64,000 nucleotides of DNA from Hyphochytrium catenoides (lineage: Eukaryota; Sar; Hyphochytriomycetes; Hyphochytriales; Hyphochytriaceae), in NCBI GenBank assembly GCA_900088475.1, contig FLMG01000335.1:62001-126000 (forward strand), in the 5' to 3' direction. The notes under the pieces are model-generated. The model did not search any database and was not told the origin of the DNA. It was given only the letters and a program-made list of their open reading frames with translations. This document shows, in pieces, positions 36,575-48,752 of the stretch. The position numbers and the translations under genes were made by a program. Within the stretch, counting starts at the first letter, position 1. Every line of letters starts with the position of its first letter.

Positions 36575-37507
36575 TCAATCTTCCTGTCGACAGCCTGCTA
36601 GATACTGAATGTCTCGTTGGGTCTTTAGCTGCTCTTGGAGAAGCATCCGCTCCTGGAGCCTAATGATATTAAGACGGACCTCGCGGATGGACCTAAGTGC
36701 CTGTGTAGGCAGAAGGGAAATGCAATTAGGCAACCTCTTTATGGGGAGAATTACAATGCTGACAGAGAAGGCGGAGATTAGACAATCCGGTACCTAAAGA
36801 GCCATAGCCCGGGATAATTGGAGGGTGACTGATAGACCACAAGCAGTGAGAACTTGTTCTTTGAAAAAGGTCTCTCTTCCCACATCATTCATCCTTTCAC
36901 AAGAAAGACGCCCATCTATACCTGCTCATGAACTTCCTCTAAAACATCGAGCTGTCCCATGCTAAGCTCATGCAGTCCAACGTTACCGCAGGAGGCTAGA
37001 AGATCTCTACATGTCAGGGCCACAGCCTGTGTCCGAGGATGGCAGTTTTCCAGCATCCAATGGAGCTGGATAGGTAGAATGCAACAGACAGTCATCGAGA
37101 TGAGGTTAAGTCAAAGATGGGGACTATATAAGAAGATCAGATTAAGTCTGCCAAAGACAAACAAAATACACTTTCGCCTGCAGTAGACATTCTTGCTCGT
37201 TGTAGAGCGACGCTCCATATGCTCCATACAGAATAGCACGAGACTCGAAAAGAGAAGCAAAAGGAATATTTGAAGTATGAAGTTACTGAACCAGAGAAAT
37301 ATCGGAAAGAGGTACCTCGTCGGCTGCTGGCTGGGCCAATCTGACGCCATAATCCAAAGCATCACTCCCGGATTGGCCTTGTTTTGGTTGAGGGTCTCTT
37401 CCCGGGCCCATTGATCGTTCCCTGCCAACGATGTTCTTCGGGTCACCGACGCAACTCCTAGACTTGGCTGGGATTATGCGAACATGAGCGCGAATAACGA
37501 CTCCCAT
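36575..37507 (-). CDS. Short helical protein, family unknown
   Basis: Exons 37316-37507, 36922-37065 and 36575-36679 join in phase 0 throughout and give 146 residues. The N-terminal 60 residues are polar and probably disordered. The middle is helical with conserved-looking Cys and His (LHWMLENCHPRTQAVALTCR, DLLASCGNVGLHELSMGQLD). The C-terminus is a coiled coil (RLQERMLLQEQLKTQRDIQY). The third exon uses a GAG acceptor; the better-looking TTAG acceptor 16 bases upstream would put the exon out of frame. I do not recognise the protein. Confidence 0.6.
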
Positions 37508-37555
37508 CCTAGTCAGTTAAAATCTCTAATGAGCTGTCCACAAAATATATCTGTA

Positions 37556-38362
37556 TCACTTTCGATACCGCTCCTGCTCATTGTCATTTGTCGTCGCTGT
37601 GGCTAAGATCTGAATGACCACTATTCACCTAATTTCGAACTCTTTTCCCAGAATCTTTGTCGTACCTCGCTTAGTCGCGGACTGTGGTTGTGATGTCCCT
37701 GAGTCGGTCCTGGCTGCGGCATCAATATAGCGAAATTCCTACGTCCATTAGACCCTTGAGGTCATGTTATAGCACGTTTTCAGAGTCCACGAAGTCGTTG
37801 TACCTGGTCGCTCTTTTCCTCAGCCTCAGCCAGCCCTTGTGGTTGCCTACGCTTGGGGGTTGTAGGAAGATTGGAGTGAGGAGGCAGAAGTGGAATTCCA
37901 CTCCCCTCTTCAATCTTTGGTAGGGGTCGCTCTTCGCCTGCAACGATGGAGGCATTTGTGCTCAAGATGGGAGTCGTCTGCGAGATGTGGGATGTAGTGG
38001 TGGTTGTAGATGGTGGAGAAGTGGCACGGGATGCGTTTTGGCTGTCTAGTTGTAGAGTCCTTTTCCCTTTTTTCTCGGTCGCGGGCTGGGCACGGGGCGG
38101 CGAAGCAGACGCTGAAGAGGTACGTTTACCTTGCCGCGCAGCCGCCTGCGCTGCTGTGGCTGAGGCAGCTTGCGTAGCCGCTGCCATAGATGGGTCTTTC
38201 GGTCCCTTGTACATGCCGCCTCTGTCCTTCTCCTCTTCTTTCCCTAGTGTGCGGTGGTCAGTCTGGTGACAGTCCCAATATGCACATGGTACTTACAAGG
38301 TTGCCGACTCGGTTTGGCCTGCCTAATATCCTTACGCGGTAGTTGGGACTCCAGACTTGAGG
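37556..38362 (-). CDS. Low-complexity Ser/Ala/Pro-rich protein, partly resolved
   Basis: Two exons are firm: 38297-38362 (SQLPRKDIRQAKPSRQP) and 37804-38243 (KEEEKDRGGMYKGPKDPSM, then Ala-, Ser-, Thr- and Pro-rich sequence ending LAEAEEKSDQ). They join in phase across a GTAAGT intron. After 37804 either the frame reads on to a stop at 37780, or two small exons follow (37666-37713 and 37556-37620, ending NDNEQERYRK), which fit each other but need a weak donor. The 5' exon was not found; it must lie in the 120 bases before the ankyrin gene's stop or be a very short one. No domain is recognised; the KPSRQPW and GGMYKGPKDPS motifs look most likely to be conserved. Confidence 0.5.
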
Positions 38363-38481
38363 CTAGCAGTATGGAAGGCGGTTAAAACGTTTGCTGGATG
38401 GTTGATCCTGTTCCCCTTCAAAACCCTTATTCATTTATGCCCCCCATTGCAGCGGCCCCTTATTAGCACCCTTTCATCGGA

Positions 38482-41398
38482 CTAACCATCTTTCTCTTTC
38501 TTCCCAGCAAGTCCGTGCAATACCGCAGATGAAGATGAGGCTCTCTGCTTATTTATTCCGGGTGAGGAGTTTGAGGTAGTCAACATCTTCTCAAATTGTC
38601 TGCCTAAGTGGGAAGGGCTGTGCCAGCACCAAGGTGTACCAGAGGTCTTGCGTAAGTTGACAGCGCAAAGCATAATAATTTTGGATGCGGTGCGAAAGAT
38701 CTCAACCAAGAACAGCCTAGTGGTTTGCACCAAAAAAGAAAAGCCCATTTGACTCACAGGAAGAAGTAAATAGGTACCCTATCCAAGAATGATACGGCAA
38801 GAACCCTCAGTCATACCGGCGAATGACAGTGGTCCAATCATTGTCCGGACTCTGGCTGGGAAGCTCCTCCTCCTTCTGAGCAGTTGAAGGTTGTTCCTTG
38901 GTCCCAAGCGAGGACGATGGAGAGCTGATCGCCTCGGGTGCCCCTGAAGAAGCGGGAAGATTCATTAGCTTAAGCTGCATGTCCCACCCTTTTGGCGCGG
39001 GCAGAGCTGTGAATAATCGTCACTCTGACGTGCCAGAGAGGCGTCCAATTAGCATACCATCACTTTCTTCATCACTATGGTCCGATTCCTGCTCACTACC
39101 GTTTGTCTCTACTTCGGGACGTGCTGTCACTTCATTCCTTTCCATCGTTGAGTCATTCTGCCAATTGAGGACCTCAGCGATGGGAGTTTGTAAAGCTAGA
39201 CATGGAAGAATATATAAAGCCATATCGGCTCGATATCAAGATTAAGAGATAGGAATGGTAAGAAGGACAGAAAGAAAGACCATCAGCTACCTTATCCTCT
39301 GCTGCTAACCCTAAGGTGGCATCTTTGGAGGCAGCTTTGTGCTGCCGTTTGCCTTTCTTTCCCTTTCTCCCTTTCTTCGACTTCCTGTTACCATCGGAAC
39401 GCTTTGAAGCCTCTTCTTCTACGGAGGAAAGGTGGAGAAAATGGGGTTAGATTATTATCGTTGTCGACTGATTTGTAGTTCGTAGGCCGGGGTGTGGGGC
39501 AAAATCTCTGACGAGCTTATGATCCACCTCGAGAGCTAGAGTCATGCTTGGCGTGGAATCAGATGAGAGTAAGACAAAGTTTCGAGAACCAATCTTGGCG
39601 TTATTCTTCTTTCTCCCCAATCTTCGTTACCTTCCAACTGCAGCATAGACAGCATTTGAGCAGCAGCTTCTTCTTCCAGCATCCTCCATTGAACTCGAAG
39701 CAGTTCAACGCAGGCCCTGCTGCCAACAGTTCCAATTCCTTCTGCCTCCTCTAAAGCTGTCTGTCCTTGAAAATTTCTTAGTCGGATGTCCGCCCCGCCT
39801 TGCTGGAGTGCGAGAACGCACTGTAGGTGGCCGCAGGAAGCAGCAAGGTGCATCGCAGTACTACCATCTAAATCCTGTATGTTCACTAACTCCGGACATC
39901 TATTGCGGGAAACTGTTAGGCTCGTATAAGGCCGACGGCGAGGACAGGCATGTAAAGTATGAATAGCACAACGATTATCTGAGAGAGAAGAGGGGAAAGT
40001 TCCGCACAGTGGAGAAGAGAGTAAAGGCAGCACTCTTTCTCAAAAGAACAAGGTTCTTTGCCATCCAAAGGCGCAGCTATCAACATTGGGAAGCCAGGAC
40101 CACAGACATCACCCACCACAGCTAGCGATCGAACATTTTATCCAGCAGAAGACAGTAAATGACCCTACCTTTCTAATAGCAAGCGCACAATGGTTGCCCT
40201 CGCCTCGTCGCTACCACCGTCGTCATTCTCCCCTAGCATGACAGCGCACATCAACGGTGTTGCCCCATAGTTGTTCGTCATAGCAACCTCCGCCTTGTAT
40301 CGCAATAGAACCTTCACTGCTTCTAGGTGACCCTCTATGCATGCCCATATAAGGGGTGTATCTATGCGAAGGAGACAATAGCAAGTGACTGAGCGATCCG
40401 TTCTCCTAAGTGAGCTAGTGATACTGCTGTTGGTTGGCATCTACTTCTTGGATTCTTCTCTCATCGAAAACCCATCCCGTTCCGCCGGCCCTTGTGGTAA
40501 CCTATCCTCCATTGGCCCTTGCCTTCATACAAAAGATGTTTACGGCGCTCATGGCCCCAGTTCACAGCTCACAACGCGGCTTCCTTTCAATGCGGTCCTG
40601 TGTCTATCCGCTGCTTGGGCCTACTGTCGGAGCTTTCTTTCTTTCTTTCGCTTGCCCCCATTATCTGTTTCTCCAATATCACTCGTCCATCCCAAAATGG
40701 GCGAAGAAAAGCTTACAACCCAGGTCTTACCTCCATTGACGTTGTCAGTGTTCACGGTCTTCGGCTTCTTCTTGCATAAGGCCTCAATGATCCTAACATT
40801 CCCAGACTGCAAGGTATGGAGGTGGAGAAGCAAAACTCGTCAAAATTAGCAGATTGTAGAGGAGGTATTCCTGAACGCCAGCGGTAAGGAAGTCGGGACC
40901 AAACAGAGAGAAGCAACAACGCGGTGGTAGCAGATGCCCGATGCTAAAGATAAACAAAGCGCTATATTTTCTTCTCCTTACCTTGGCCGCAAAATGCAGC
41001 GCGATACTGCCAAGCTCTAGGGTCCTGATCGTCAGCGATGCATTCTTCTCCAAAAGTAGGTTAACAATTTCTTCCTGCCCCTCTGCACAGGCTATCATTA
41101 AGGCTGTAAAGCCATCAACATCAGTCTGATTGACATGCACTTCTTTGTTATCAATCATCTGCCGCACGCCTTCTATATCGCCATCTGCGGCCGACTCGAA
41201 GAATAGAGCGGCGGCATTGTCTTCAGCCCGATCCGAAGCCGGGAGGGACAGGTGGACATTAGCAATTTGCGAAGCATTTGCCATGGGCATCTGCTGCACT
41301 GACTCTGCTGCATGGCGCAAAGACTGGAGAAGCCTTTGAGAGTACTCATCCTGCGGGAGCCGCTGTAACTCCTCTTCTAGGTCCTTGTAGGCGATCAT
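38482..41398 (-). CDS. Ankyrin-repeat protein with a lysine-rich segment
   Basis: Eight exons (40982-41398, 40731-40806, 40169-40361, 39631-39899, 39291-39418, 39058-39172, 38817-39006, 38482-38716) join in phase to give 540 residues. Ankyrin repeats fill about residues 55-310: TDVDGFTALMIACAEGQEEI, GDTPLIWACIEGHLEAVKVL, YGATPLMCAVMLGE and DGSTAMHLAASCGHLQCVLA. They are scaffolds for protein binding. After a coiled stretch comes a Lys/Arg/Gly-rich segment (RKSKKGRKGKKGKRQHK, about 340), which could bind nucleic acid or act as a nuclear signal. An acidic region and the segment DNDWTTVIRRLFLVEIFRTA follow. The 51-base intron 39007-39057 removes an in-frame TGA. The exon at 39058-39172 uses a GAG acceptor. 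The N-terminal 50 residues are helical. The target is unknown. Confidence 0.82.
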
Positions 41399-42150
41399 CA
41401 GTCTTCCGCTTCTGCTGCAACCCTCACGCTAAGTCATCTCAATGTTCTGTAGGCTCGACGCTAAGATAAATAGCACGCGGTTGGAGGTGCAACAACAGAC
41501 AAAAGAGACAATCTTGCTGCAGTTATGTTAGCCCATCAACATCATAGCGCGAACGATTGCAGCCTCATCCGCAGATGCTCGCAGATGCTTCGACCCCGTC
41601 CTGAGCCGTGCTGCTGCTTGGTTCAGCTATCATTCGCTCCTCTTCTCTTCAAGTGAGTCTCTCTGTCTAATAATGACCATTGGCTTCCGACAGCATTATT
41701 TTGAGAGAAAGAGCGATAAACATCAGAACCCATCATAGGCTGCGTTTTGAATAAAGGGCAGAAACCCATCCAGAGCTAGGATAATAACAATATTTATCTC
41801 TAACAAAATGGTCTAATGCCGTTACCGGCTCTTACTCTGGGTACCTTGACCGTCTTCCGTTCCGCCTTCCCAAGAGTCATCATACTACCATCATAGTATT
41901 TGTTGTCGGTCATCACTCATCACTATCAGCGGGCCAGCGCCGCAGCGCGACTCCACGCCCAGCTTTTCGGTTGCAAATGCAAATGCTTCGCCAAGCTACG
42001 ACTAGAAGCTTTCCGGTAGGGCTTTTAGCTCGGTGATTGGCGCTAAGCAGTGCAAGGATTGTCAGTTTTCTGAACTGCCATAGGTTGCAGCTACTCATGC
42101 AACACAGCGACTTGGTGTCTGGTAAGGTGTGATAGGACCGGGCGAATAAG
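41399..42150. promoter_or_regulatory. Divergent intergenic region (ankyrin gene / methyltransferase)
   Basis: About 750 bases separate the two divergent start codons. No long ORF or repeat apart from a short doubled GCAGATGCTTCG-like word near 41570-41595. It must contain both promoters, but I cannot point to individual elements. Confidence 0.4.
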
Positions 42151-42787
42151 ATGCTTGCACCACGCAAGCTCCCCTATGCCACACCCATAGAAGTAGTTCA
42201 CCAGATATTAAGCTTCGGGTACATCAATGCCCGGGATACTGTCTACGACATCGGATGTGGCGATGGCCGCTTTTTGATCGCAGCTGCAAAGGCGACAGGA
42301 GCTAAGTGTATAGGAATAGAGATTGACGAGAGTCGAGTCCAAGCTGCACGAGAGACCGCGAAAAAGGAGGGTGTAGGACATCTCGTGACAATAATTCAAA
42401 AGAACGCCTTGGAGTGCAATATCGCCGATGCTACCGTTGTTTTCCTGGCGCTTACCACTAGAGGAACCAGGTATGTAAGATGACGTCCCTTAGTTAATAA
42501 TGGGGCTATTCTGCGGCGTTGAAGTCTAACTCCTCTCGTCAAGAATAATTCTCCCTCTTCTTCAACAGATTAAGCACAAAGCTAGGGTCTTGTCGTACTT
42601 GTTTCGTTGTGACGGACTTGAGACTGCATTTGAATGCAAGCGGACATGTCAACGCGATGACAAGATGAAAAGCATCTTTCCTCTTTACGTCTACCAGCTC
42701 CCGCTAATGAAGGAGAATATACTTGCCGAAGGCGGTGGAAATGAAGCGGACCACGATAAAGAAGGGGGACCTGAAGGAAAGCACTGA
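42151..42787 (+). CDS. Class I SAM-dependent methyltransferase (FAM173/ATPSCKMT-like)
   Basis: Exons 42151-42474 and 42569-42787 join in phase 0 to give 180 residues. Motif I is complete (VYDIGCGDGRFLIAAAKATG), followed by the acidic residue of motif II (CIGIEIDESRVQAA) and the motif IV region (NALECNIADATVVFLAL). The small size and the VYDIGCGDGR start resemble the FAM173 group, which methylates lysines of mitochondrial carriers, but other small Rossmann methyltransferases share this pattern. The C-terminus is polar and ends GGPEGKH. Of two possible donors (GTATGT at 42471 and GTAAGA at 42475), only the second keeps the frame into RVLSYLFRCDGLE. Confidence 0.7.
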
Positions 42788-42970
42788 GAACTGAAAGCAC
42801 CACCTTGGCAACATCCAACGACAAGAATCGCCAGACATTCTCACTAGTCGTAGAAGAAGCGACCAGGAAGTTCCGGCAATCTCTGCAAAGCACCATACTT
42901 AGGCATCGCCTTGCTGAGAAGCCGCCTCTGCAGTGTTACGGTGATAGAGGCTAGGAGCATATGCTCTGTG

Positions 42971-43489
42971 CTAGAAGCGATGTTTATTCTTTATCTCAAA
43001 GAGCCATTTGTCATCATCTAATGAATGCGCTTTCTCGCGTAACGTAGCGAGTACTTCTTCCAGAACCTCTGCGCGATCACATAGCGAGGTTAAGATAACT
43101 GTCCTCCTGTACGGGAGTGTGTACTCTTACCCTTGCTTGAGGCCTCCTTGTCATCCAAATAGGAATCCACCTTCTCGGCTTTAGTCACCCATCGGTCGGT
43201 ACTGAAGTCATCTAATGTTAAGTGAGCGTGAGACCACTTCTTGGCGCTTTAATATCTCTCAAAATCACCTGAAGTTCGTCTAGGCCTCCTCATCGTCGCC
43301 TTTAGGGCTGGCGTGGATCTTGCGGCATTTGTTGCTATATCATCGGTGCCTCTGCTTCTTCTCACGGCCCGCTCTCTGTGAGCACTCATTGCTTTTCGTT
43401 CTTTGGAATTACCTTGCCTTCACTTCATAACAGAACTCAGTCTGTTCCTCTTCGCCCTCCAGACCGATTAGGTCGTGGGTTGAACGTCT
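42971..43489 (-). CDS. Small helical protein, family unknown (5' end unresolved)
   Basis: Exons 43413-43489, 43131-43246 and 42971-43068 join in phase. They encode STHDLIGLEGEEEQTEFCYE, then KKWSHAHLTLDDFSTDRWVT, KAEKVDSYLDDKEASSK and finally EVLEEVLATLREKAHSLDDD, ending KNKHRF. The pattern (acidic strand, Trp-containing middle, long amphipathic helix) looks like a conserved small domain, but I cannot name it. A possible first exon is the ATG ORF starting at about 43776 (MGEFYSLSRRFSLLSHL), which could join at a GTACTC donor in phase. The intron 43247-43412 contains an ATG ORF that reads into the next exon's frame but carries a TAA, so it is not used. Confidence 0.55.
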
Positions 43490-44004
43490 CTGTAAGGTGG
43501 CATGTATGTCTCCCGCGCTTAGAGCTATAATAAGGGTGGCTGAGCAGCAGTGAACAAGGGGAGAAGGTCAGCTCTTTGCAATCTGCCGCCAAGAGTCTTG
43601 ACTCTACAGTATTATTATTGGATTGCGGCAGAAGCCAGAAAGTTGAGTACACAGTACTTCGCCAAGTGAGAGAGAAGAGAAAAGCGGCGACTGAGACTGT
43701 AGAATTCACCCATTATTGTAGAACTAGGAATTACAAAGTCTGGTACTTTGGTCTTTAGAATTGTAGTTTTACTATTTGGTGATGGCAGCACAGGACCTCT
43801 GTGGTACAAAGTTGGATGACATCTCTTTGCCAGAAGCCAACATCAGTCATCAAATGTCAAGCAAGACGCGTCAGAGCTTTCTTGGCATTCTAGAGCTTTC
43901 TTGGCTCACGCGAGGCAGCTGCTGAAACAATGAACATAGATTTCACGACCAGGCACGACATGCGCAAGATCAAGCATGTTTGAGCCAGAATCCTGCCGGA
44001 GAGA

Positions 44005-44484
44005 ATGAAGCGAGGAAACGGAGAAGGAGGTAAAGACTCTATATTCTCCAACAAGCGGCACGAAAGGCACAGCTCATCGCCCAAGACTGATTGTCGCGAT
44101 GACGAGCGCATGTGTCAAAGTAGAGATACCAGAGTAACTTCCTCAAATGACTTCGAGCGAGCTATTGGGTACGGAGCGTATTTGGCTCCCACTGTAGCTT
44201 CTTCACAGGTTCCTATTGGTATCCGGCATCAAGCGTCTGTGTCAGACCATCCAGCATGCATCCAAAAGCCATTGGGGACTGTCGAACAAGCTACCATGGA
44301 TCAAGATTCAGCCTTCAGAGCACGTGGTCATGACTCCAGTCCTCTGCCATCTCCTACGATGATCACGCCCAATTCCAGGGCACACAGTCACGTGTGGCTA
44401 AAGCCACCAGAAGTTGAGCATCACACTCGAGTCGGCGATGATTTTCAGGTCTTAGACCTACCCGATTATCGTCCACGTTGTTAA
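44005..44484 (+). CDS. Hypothetical 159-residue ORF
   Basis: An intronless ORF runs from ATG to TAA. The product is polar, basic at first (MKRGNGEGGKDSIFSNKRHE) and Ser/Pro/His-rich later, with no hydrophobic segment or known motif. It lies in the 1.1-kb gap between two minus-strand genes and converges on the carrier gene, ending 118 bases from that gene's stop. It could be a real small disordered protein or a chance open frame. Confidence 0.35.
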   Translation: MKRGNGEGGKDSIFSNKRHERHSSSPKTDCRDDERMCQSRDTRVTSSNDFERAIGYGAYLAPTVASSQVPIGIRHQASVSDHPACIQKPLGTVEQATMDQDSAFRARGHDSSPLPSPTMITPNSRAHSHVWLKPPEVEHHTRVGDDFQVLDLPDYRPRC

Positions 44485-44601
44485 CGTGGCCAACTTGTGC
44501 AGCTTGGGCATATCAACACATAAAGACAATTGAAGATTATATGTTAGAGCTACCGCTGAGCAGCACTGCATAAATAGCAAGGTATGGCAGTTGTGCTTGG
44601 T

Positions 44602-46196
44602 TCAGGAGTACTCTGGAGGTACTGCCTCTTTCCTTCCATGGAAATATACCTTTCCTGCCTCATACGAGGTGATCACTGGATGAAACAAAGCCATTAGACA
44701 ACCAAGCATTAGCCAAGCAAGATACGGCACTTAGGCGACTTACTTATTGCGCAAGCCGGAGCCACTTTGGCTACCCGGGCTACAAAGAGGAGGGGCGTCA
44801 ATATTATCGTGACAGTTTATCATGATTAATGCAGGAAAGGCTTACCGACTGTGCCAGCCATTAGCGCCTTGATGCCCCCTTTGGCGTGTATGCTTCTAAA
44901 GGAGTGCAATAGGCCCATCAGCTCTGAAGACTCTTTGCGCCCATCGGTTATCTGAATCTGTTGGTGAGTTTTCACGACATCAAATGGTGTGGTCAATGTA
45001 GCGGCCACAACGCCCGATGCCAGGCCGGCCAGGAAAGACACCTACAACCAAGACAGGTCAGCTTTTCGTAAGTATTCTCATACTAAACCATGGAGTTATC
45101 CACCTCCACTATCGAAATATCTGGATAACGGCGCTTCAGCGCCACTTTAATATTTTCGAACCCCGTCCAGTATACTGCTGAGAATGCCACATCCCTATAG
45201 AGGGTTGCTTGAAGGCCCTTGAAACCGGCCGCTGTAAAGGAGAGTCCAGAGCTTCAGCGCCACAAGTATCTTCCGAAGTGCACTCTTCCATAATCTCTTT
45301 TACCTTCGCCATAAATAAGCTTGATGTTCTTCATTAAGCCCAAGTGACCGAACTCTCTCGTCATCATCCTGGTTCGCAGAATCTCCAGCGGAGCTACAGC
45401 GACTGTTGTCAAAGCTCGGGCTGTCGAACCGGTGACCATAGGGACGAACGGCTGGACAGTTGGAGAGCAATGCTTCGAGCTGTAGCTTTGTAAATAGTCA
45501 TACGTAGTATAGTACAAAACGTTGGAGGGGATCAAACTCCAAAGGGTGGGTTGTAAGCCTGTCAAATGCCATTAAAGCGACCTTCCATGTTAGGCCCTTG
45601 TACAGAGGAAGGGAACCTAGATTGCCAGAAGCAAGTAGAGAATCAAGTGGAGCGAGGTCCTGAATGGAGCTCAAGACCCAGGAGAGACTATCAAAGCGAG
45701 CGATGAAGCAGGATCCGAGGGAAGATGTCGCCTTAGCGGACTGCCATCCTTTTATAGCTTACCTGACCAGAGGTAAAGAGGTCCCTCTCTGCGTGCAATG
45801 GTGAACATGGCGTGGACAGTTCCTTTGTACAAATGCCCCCTACCAGCGTCAGCAGTTGACTTTACGCTTTGCGCTTGCAGGCGTGTCTTTACCACGTCTA
45901 GAGGGGTCACCTAGCAGTCCAAATGAATGACGGTCCTAACGTGGACGCTCACAACTAGAAGTGTACTGACTTACAAAAAGTGATGTGACAGCCCCTCCGA
46001 CGGTCGCAGCTGTGAACTTTTCCAGTAGCTCACGAATGGGAAAGAGTGCTTCTTGCCTGGTTATGGTCGTCGAGCTCATGTCCGGCATAGGTAGTTCAAT
46101 AACCGCACCACTACTCCCACTCCTAGCCAGACTAACCCCCGATGACCCTACGGCTCCCGCCGCGGGTCTCCAAGCGTTACAAGTTGGGCCAACCAT
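44602..46196 (-). CDS. Mitochondrial carrier, SLC25A39/40 (Mtm1) type
   Basis: This inner-membrane transporter group is linked to mitochondrial glutathione import and, in yeast, manganese and iron handling. Seven exons (45975-46196, 45763-45910, 45304-45558, 45104-45231, 44846-45041, 44744-44779, 44602-44675) join in phase to give 352 residues. All three carrier repeats are present: VTPLDVVKTRLQAQ, VAPLEILRTRMM and TTPFDVVKTHQQ, each a PxD/ExxK/R signature. Other landmarks are LIPSNVLYYTTYDYL, FKGLQATLYRDVAFSAVYW and the C-terminal RVAKVAPACAIMITSYE typical of this subgroup. The N-terminal 45 residues before the first helix are Ser/Gly-rich. The tiny 36-base exon is supported on both sides by phase and by the motif it completes. 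Confidence 0.92.
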
Positions 46197-46780
46197 TTAG
46201 AGCCAGCGTAACATGGCCCGAACTAGATAAATGGGAGACTCAAACAACAGAATCAGACATCGCCTTCAAATCTCCGGACTAGGTGACCACCGGAAGGAGA
46301 TCAACCTTTATCACCGGTGTTCATGGACTGGGGAAAAGTAGCAGTTAGCAGTGGTTCAGGAGTCAAGCAAGGCTGATAGACATCGCGAGCTTATCGGGTG
46401 ATGTCATTCATAGTAATAATCAATGCATTTGTCAAGCTTCGGCTCATGCATCTTAAGCTGTCTCTGCTTCTGATGTGAAAAGTGGGTAGAAATTCCTTCT
46501 CGGTGCTTCTATCCACTTCTTTCTTCTTTCCTTGATTGATGGGCATAGTCTTTAAGTCTTTGAAAGCCCCTACTGGCTCTATCCCATTGGAAATATTGAA
46601 GGACTTAAAGAGCCATCTGGACCCCCACCGAACGTCTTGTGCGTCCGACCATGTACATCTCGTTCACTATTCCCTGAAAGAAACACTGAGTCATCCTCCG
46701 TGTCAAGACCTCCAGAACCCCTACTTCTGGGGTTTGGTTTCCTACAGCTTGGGTTTGGTCTGAGCTTCGTACAAATGCTC
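46197..46780. other. Intergenic region upstream of the carrier, nothing firm
   Basis: A plus ORF of 75 codons at 46536-46763 has no splice context and no recognisable content. The stretch presumably contains the carrier promoter. Confidence 0.4.
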
Positions 46781-47002
46781 TCAAGCGTTAGATTTGTCTG
46801 AGTCCATTGTCAAGGTCTGGAAGTCTTCATCAGACGGCGTTGTTGGCTTTATGTGAAGCTTCAAGGCTGGTTCCCAATAGATCTTTCCTAGTCCTCGCCC
46901 CGCGGGATATCGTCTCTCAACTGCTGGAACACAACCATTACGCAATCTACCAGTTATAGTTCTACGTGTTCCTGACGGATATCTCTGAACTGTCCGGCCC
47001 AT
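46781..47002 (-). CDS. Hypothetical 73-residue ORF, head to head with HemB
   Basis: An ATG-started ORF with a basic N-terminus (GRTVQRYPSGTRRTITGRLR) and an ordinary-looking C-terminus (LGKIYWEPALKLHIKPTTPS, then DEDFQTLTMDSDKSNA). The ATG is 51 bases from the HemB ATG on the other strand. A CAG acceptor inside the ORF could instead make the second half the last exon of a longer gene. I do not recognise it. Confidence 0.3.
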   Translation of the reverse strand: MGRTVQRYPSGTRRTITGRLRNGCVPAVERRYPAGRGLGKIYWEPALKLHIKPTTPSDEDFQTLTMDSDKSNA

Positions 47003-47053
47003 TGATGCCAGCAGCCGCGACCTAAGGGGAATTCTCCAGACTCTACAAGGACC

Positions 47054-48371
<1,318 letters not shown>

Positions 48372-48752
48372 ATCTAAGTTAATAAACCCACGTTAGCCCC
48401 ATATGGGACAATGCGTGGCAACGTCCCTAAGGCACTCAGGCTCCCCATGGTGGTACTGTGTGTCTCTAAGGCCCCCACTTCCGAAAGGCGTGCACCTTTC
48501 TTCTATCCCCAGACAGGGACCTAGCTTGAAATAGCTCAAGGTTGCTTGTACGCTGGGTGAAAAGATAGAAAAGGTGGATCGATCGCTGGAATAAGTTGCT
48601 ACCTCAAGGCCCTATATGCCTGATCCTATTTTCTAATAGTAAAACGACTGACATATACTGCAGTCTCTCTTGGGGATGTTCTCCTCTGCATTGATTGGAG
48701 TTCGTAGCAGGTCCAAAACAGTGCTTGTGCTTGCGCTGAATGTGGCACTATT
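48372..48752. other. Convergent 3' region, nothing seen
   Basis: This is the space between the HemB stop and the stop of the PH/WH2 gene. It has short ORFs only and no repeat or RNA gene recognised. Confidence 0.45.

Noticed and set aside
43247-43412. ATG ORF (MSAHRERAVRRSRGTD) reading towards the KKWSHAHL exon with a TAA between
   Set aside because: It lies entirely in an intron: joining 43413 to 43246 is in phase and gives a better protein, so no recoding needs to be assumed.
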